From an uncultured Jannaschia sp. (GTDB lineage Bacteria > Pseudomonadota > Alphaproteobacteria > Rhodobacterales > Rhodobacteraceae): 64,000 nucleotides of DNA. Positions 60,184 through 64,000 of this stretch are shown one piece after another. A model generated the notes under the pieces. The model searched no databases and was not told the origin of the DNA. It saw only the letters and a list, made by a program, of their open reading frames with translations. Where the stretch lies: positions 1-64,000 of the forward strand of contig NZ_CANLTQ010000011.1 of NCBI RefSeq assembly GCF_947494025.1, read 5' to 3'. The translations under genes were made by a program, and so were the position numbers. Within the stretch, counting starts at the first letter, position 1. The number at the start of each line of letters is the position of its first letter.

Positions 60184-61422
60184 CTATTGCGGCTCGGCCG
60201 TGGCGACGTTCTCGGGCCAGACGATCTGGCTTGTGTCCCCCTGCACCTGCGCCACCGGCAGCGGGATGGCGTCGGGGCCGGACCGGACCGTGTGATCCTC
60301 GCCGAAGGCGTACTTGCCGACGAGGCAATCGTAGTCCGTGCCGCCGATCTCGTTCGCGATGGCATCGGCATCGGTGCCGCCGGCCGCATCCACCGCACGC
60401 AGCGCGACCACCATGGTGCAGTAGGCGTGCGCGTGACTGTAATTGGCCACCGCGCCGAACTCCGCCTCGATCCTGTCGCTGAACTCCCGATGCTCGGGCG
60501 TGATCTCGGGGCTGAACTGCAACGCCGCCCAGAACATGCCATCCGCGATGTCCGGCGCCTGTTCCATGAATTCAGGCCGGGTGGGGTAGAAGATCGCCAT
60601 GTGCGACGCCTCCAGCGCCTGCTCGTCGAGCTGTCGCACGAACGAAAGGCCCGAATTGGCCAGGGTGAACACTGAAACGAGGATGTCCGGATCCAGCCCG
60701 CGCAGCTTGGAGAGCTGCGGATAGAAATCCGTCGTTCCGGTCGGCGTCGTCTCGGTCGCGGCGACCGTCCATCCGTCGGCCTCGAAGAGCTCGCCGATCT
60801 TTTCGGCATTGGCGATGCCGTAATCGGTATCTTCGACCACGAAGGCGATCGACTTGTTCCCTTCCGGGACGACATCGTTCTCGAAGGCCCAGCGGTAGAA
60901 GCCGTGCACGGCCTTTCCATAGCCGTCGCTGTTGTAATTGCCCTTGTAGTAGAGCGCGTAGCGCTCGGGGTCGGACAAGACCTTATCGGCGATGGCCGAG
61001 GAAACGGGTTCGGCGCTCAGGATTGGCACGCCGTATTGCGGCGCCATCTCCATCAGGGCGAGCGTCACGTGACTGTGCAGCGTGTCGCCGACGATCATGT
61101 CGACCTCGTTGCGGGTCATGAGCCGCTGCGCCGCGCCGATTGCCACTTCCGGCTTGGAGTTGGAATCCTCCACCACAAGCTCGACCTGCGGCGGCTGGTC
61201 GGTGACATAGTCGCCCGCGCCCTCGTTCCACTCCTTGACCGCGAGTTCCATTCCCTCGCGATGGGCGGTGCCGGTATTGGCGGCCGGACCCGTCATCGGT
61301 CCGATCATTCCGATCCTGACGTCCTGGGCCTGGGCCGCGCCGGCCGTTCCGGCAACCAGCATCAGGGCGAGCATGCGCAGCGCCATGGCCCGGCCTTCCG
61401 AGTGTGTCGCCATGTCTTTCAC
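60184..61422 (-). CDS. Branched-chain amino acid-type ABC transporter substrate-binding protein
   Basis: Signal peptide MLALMLVAGTAGAAQAQ; VRIGMIGPMTGPAANTGTAHREGMELAVKEWNEG. Confidence 0.92.
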   Translation of the reverse strand: MKDMATHSEGRAMALRMLALMLVAGTAGAAQAQDVRIGMIGPMTGPAANTGTAHREGMELAVKEWNEGAGDYVTDQPPQVELVVEDSNSKPEVAIGAAQRLMTRNEVDMIVGDTLHSHVTLALMEMAPQYGVPILSAEPVSSAIADKVLSDPERYALYYKGNYNSDGYGKAVHGFYRWAFENDVVPEGNKSIAFVVEDTDYGIANAEKIGELFEADGWTVAATETTPTGTTDFYPQLSKLRGLDPDILVSVFTLANSGLSFVRQLDEQALEASHMAIFYPTRPEFMEQAPDIADGMFWAALQFSPEITPEHREFSDRIEAEFGAVANYSHAHAYCTMVVALRAVDAAGGTDADAIANEIGGTDYDCLVGKYAFGEDHTVRSGPDAIPLPVAQVQGDTSQIVWPENVATAEPQ

Positions 61423-61453
61423 CTCCTTCGTTGCGAGTTTGTCGTCGTGGTCG

Positions 61454-62461
61454 TCATGCGGCGCTCGATCGCTCGCGCGTCCCGCGCCTGTCGCGGCGTC
61501 GCAGCCGGCCGATCCTCAGGCCCGCGATGCCGTGCGGCGCCGCGAAGACGAACCCGATCACCAGCGCACCGTAAAGGAGCATCCGGTACTCGCCGAACTC
61601 GCGCAGCAGCTCCAGCGACCCCGTCAGCAGCAGCGCCCCGTAGAGCGGACCGAAGAACCGACCCGCGCCGCCGACGATGATGATCGCCAGAAGCGTGATC
61701 AGCATCTCGGGCCCCGCGACGGAGGTGGGCGTGAGGATCATCACGTAATGGGCATAGATCGCCCCGCTCAGTCCCACGATCCCGGCGCTCAGCGCGAAGG
61801 CCGCGAGTTTCCAGGTGCTGAGGTTGATGCCGAGACTTTCGGCGGCCGCCTCGGAATCGCGGATCGCGGCGAAGGTCATGCCCGGACGGGACCGCAGGAG
61901 GAGGAGCAGGCCGGCCTGCACGGCGAAGAAGAACGCACCGGCGAGCACGTAGGACCCCCAGGCGTTGCCAAGGCCGAACCGGATCGTGGTCTCGCCGAAG
62001 GAAACGGGATCGAAGGGCGGGATGCCCCAGAACCCCAGCTCCCCGCGGGTGATGTCCTTGAGGTTGGAGAAGATCAGGCGGACGATCTCCGCGAAGGCCA
62101 GCGTGACGATCGCCACGTGCGGCATGGAGCGGATCCGCAGGATCGGCAGGCCGATGAGCAGGCCTGCCAGCGCGGCGAGCGCCGCGCCTGCCCAGATCGT
62201 CAGCCAGGGACTCACCCCGCCATAGAAGGCCACGATCGCGGACAGGTAGGCGCCGATCGCGAAGAAGGCATGATGCCCCAGCGTCTTCAGCCCGAGGATC
62301 CCGAGCGTCAGGTTCCAGCCCGACGCGAACATGGCGAAGATCAGGCTCAGCGTCAGGATATGCAGGACGTAGTCGTTGACCGGCAGGACCGAGATCAGAA
62401 GGAACAGGGCGACGCAGACGGAGAGCGTCAGGGCAGGGCGGCGGCCGAGGACCTCGATCAT
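61454..62461 (-). CDS. livM: Branched-chain-type ABC transporter permease LivM
   Basis: MFASGWNLTLGILGLKTLGHHAFFAIGAYLSAI; GIPPFDP; GGAGRFFGPLYGALLL. Confidence 0.93.
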   Translation of the reverse strand: MIEVLGRRPALTLSVCVALFLLISVLPVNDYVLHILTLSLIFAMFASGWNLTLGILGLKTLGHHAFFAIGAYLSAIVAFYGGVSPWLTIWAGAALAALAGLLIGLPILRIRSMPHVAIVTLAFAEIVRLIFSNLKDITRGELGFWGIPPFDPVSFGETTIRFGLGNAWGSYVLAGAFFFAVQAGLLLLLRSRPGMTFAAIRDSEAAAESLGINLSTWKLAAFALSAGIVGLSGAIYAHYVMILTPTSVAGPEMLITLLAIIIVGGAGRFFGPLYGALLLTGSLELLREFGEYRMLLYGALVIGFVFAAPHGIAGLRIGRLRRRDRRGTRERSSAA

Positions 62462-62464
62462 GGC

Positions 62465-63340
62465 TCAGGCCTCCCGTCCGGCGAAGAGCCCGTTGGGCCG
62501 TACCCAGATCACCGCGATGAGGAACGTGAAGGCCACGACGTCGCGCCATTCCGTCGGCAGGACCGTCACGCTCGCCGCCTCGATCAGGCCGAGCAGGAAG
62601 CCGGCCGCGACCGCGCCCCCGAAGGAGCCCAGCCCGCCCAGGATCACCACCGCGAACCCCTTCAACAGGAACGAGACCCCCATCCAGGGATTCACCGTCA
62701 GGATCGGCGAAAGCAGGATCGCCCCGGCCCCGGCCAGCACGGCGGAGATGGCGAAGACGCTCGTATGCACCAGTCCGGCGGGGATGCCGACGGCAAGGGC
62801 CGCCTCCGCGTCCTGCGCCGTAGCGCGGACGATCCGGCCGAGCCCCGTGCGGTAAAGGACGAGCGCGCAAAGGCCCATCAGAGCAAGCGCGATCACCAGG
62901 ATCGAGAGCCGCTGCACCGGCATGCGAAGCCCGCCGAGGCTGACCACGCCGTCGAAGAAGTAGGGCAGCGTGCGGAACTGCTCGCCCCAGACGATCTGCG
63001 CGCCGCTCTGCAGAAGGATGGACAGGCCGATCGTCGCGGCGATGACGCGGAACGCCCAGTCCTCGCGGGCAAGCAGCGGCGCGATGGTGACGCGCTGGAT
63101 GGCGGCGCCGATGCCGCCGACCAGCGCCAGCGTGACGACCGAGGCGAGGATCACGTTCCAGCCCAGCGTCACGGCGAAGAACAGCACCAGATACCCGGCG
63201 ATCATGAGGAGCTCGCCATGCGCGAAGTTCAGGACCCGCGTGGTGCCGTAGACCAGGGCGATGCCGGAGCCGACGAGGGCGTAGATCGACCCCGAGATGA
63301 GTCCGTTGATCACCATTTCGAGGAACAGGGACGCGGTCAT
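62465..63340 (-). CDS. livH: Branched-chain-type ABC transporter permease LivH
   Basis: INGLISGSIYALVGSGIALVYGTTRVLNFAHGELLMIAGYL; KGFAVVILGGLGSFGGAVAAGFLLGLIEA. Confidence 0.94.
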   Translation of the reverse strand: MTASLFLEMVINGLISGSIYALVGSGIALVYGTTRVLNFAHGELLMIAGYLVLFFAVTLGWNVILASVVTLALVGGIGAAIQRVTIAPLLAREDWAFRVIAATIGLSILLQSGAQIVWGEQFRTLPYFFDGVVSLGGLRMPVQRLSILVIALALMGLCALVLYRTGLGRIVRATAQDAEAALAVGIPAGLVHTSVFAISAVLAGAGAILLSPILTVNPWMGVSFLLKGFAVVILGGLGSFGGAVAAGFLLGLIEAASVTVLPTEWRDVVAFTFLIAVIWVRPNGLFAGREA

Positions 63341-64000
63341 CGGACGGCCTCCTCCCGCACGCCGAGATAGACGCGCTTCACTTCGGGATGGTCGAGCATC
63401 TCCTGACCGGACCCGCTCAGGATCACGCGACCGCTTTCGAGAAGGTAGCCGCGATGGGACAACGCGAAGGACAGCTTCGCGTTCTGCTCGTTGAACAGGA
63501 TGGCGACGCCCTCGTCGTTGATCGTGCGCATAATCGCGCTGACCGTCCTGACCATCGCGGGCGACAATCCGAGGAACGGCTCGTCCATCAGCAGGACCCG
63601 CGGCCGGGCCATCAGGCCGCGCGCGATCGCGACCATCTGTTGCTGCCCGCCCGACAGCTTGCCGGCGGTCGCGTCGAGATGGTCCCGTAGGTCGGGCAGC
63701 AGGCCGAGCACCCAGTCGAGGGATCCCCTCGTCTCGCGGGCGGGGCGCGCATAGGCGCCCAGAACGATGTTTTCGTGGACACTCATCCGCGGAAAGAGGC
63801 GGCGGCGCTCCAGCACGATCGCCATGCCGTGACGCGGCCGCTCCGTCGCGGGGGCGGACTGCATCTCGCGCCCGTCGAGCCGCACGCGGCCGCCCGACGG
63901 GGCCTTCAGGCCCATGGCCGCCTTGAGCACGGTGCTCTTGCCCGATCCGTTCGGACCCATGATCGCGACGATCTCGCCCTGGGCCACGTGCATGTCGACC
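63337..64000 (-). CDS. livF: Branched-chain-type ABC transporter ATP-binding protein LivF; N-terminus beyond window edge
   Basis: VAIMGPNGSGKSTVLKAAMGL; LSGGQQQMVAIARGLMARPRVLLMDEPFLGLSPAMV. Confidence 0.93.
   Translation of the reverse strand, partial: VDMHVAQGEIVAIMGPNGSGKSTVLKAAMGLKAPSGGRVRLDGREMQSAPATERPRHGMAIVLERRRLFPRMSVHENIVLGAYARPARETRGSLDWVLGLLPDLRDHLDATAGKLSGGQQQMVAIARGLMARPRVLLMDEPFLGLSPAMVRTVSAIMRTINDEGVAILFNEQNAKLSFALSHRGYLLESGRVILSGSGQEMLDHPEVKRVYLGVREEAVR

Noticed and set aside
61235-63370. 711-aa plus-strand ORF opposite livM/livH
   Set aside because: Highly charged low-complexity antisense translation.

Overview
GC-rich alphaproteobacterial (probably Rhodobacterales-like) chromosomal window. 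All calls come from reading the sequence and the supplied ORF track; no searches were run. Contents in order: a FUSC-type gene with an in-frame stop; an arsR-acr3-arsC-arsH operon; a scar of two abutting transposase relics; a KaiC-like ATPase with a hybrid histidine kinase; a terminal oxidase cluster whose subunit II appears to lack the CuA ligands; a GH15 enzyme; a TAXI-TRAP transporter; alkaline phosphatase; a dipeptide-type ABC transporter next to a tightly overlapped catabolic operon; a TRAP transporter with an enolase-superfamily enzyme; a decayed VapBC pair beside an IS3 relic; a stress-like cluster (DUF2231-Rieske-hemerythrin fusion, MBL hydrolase, DUF2243, GlgX) with three exact GGAAC-N16/17-CGTT promoter-like motifs; MetY; and a molybdoenzyme, GntR regulator and Liv-type ABC locus running off the right edge. 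Main second-look items: the EcfG-like promoter set, the VapBC pair with two antitoxin frameshifts plus a D-to-N change in the toxin PIN motif, the CuA-less subunit II, the three-domain fusion protein, and strong hairpins after all four transporter solute-binding-protein genes. No rRNA, tRNA, CRISPR array or intact prophage was recognised.
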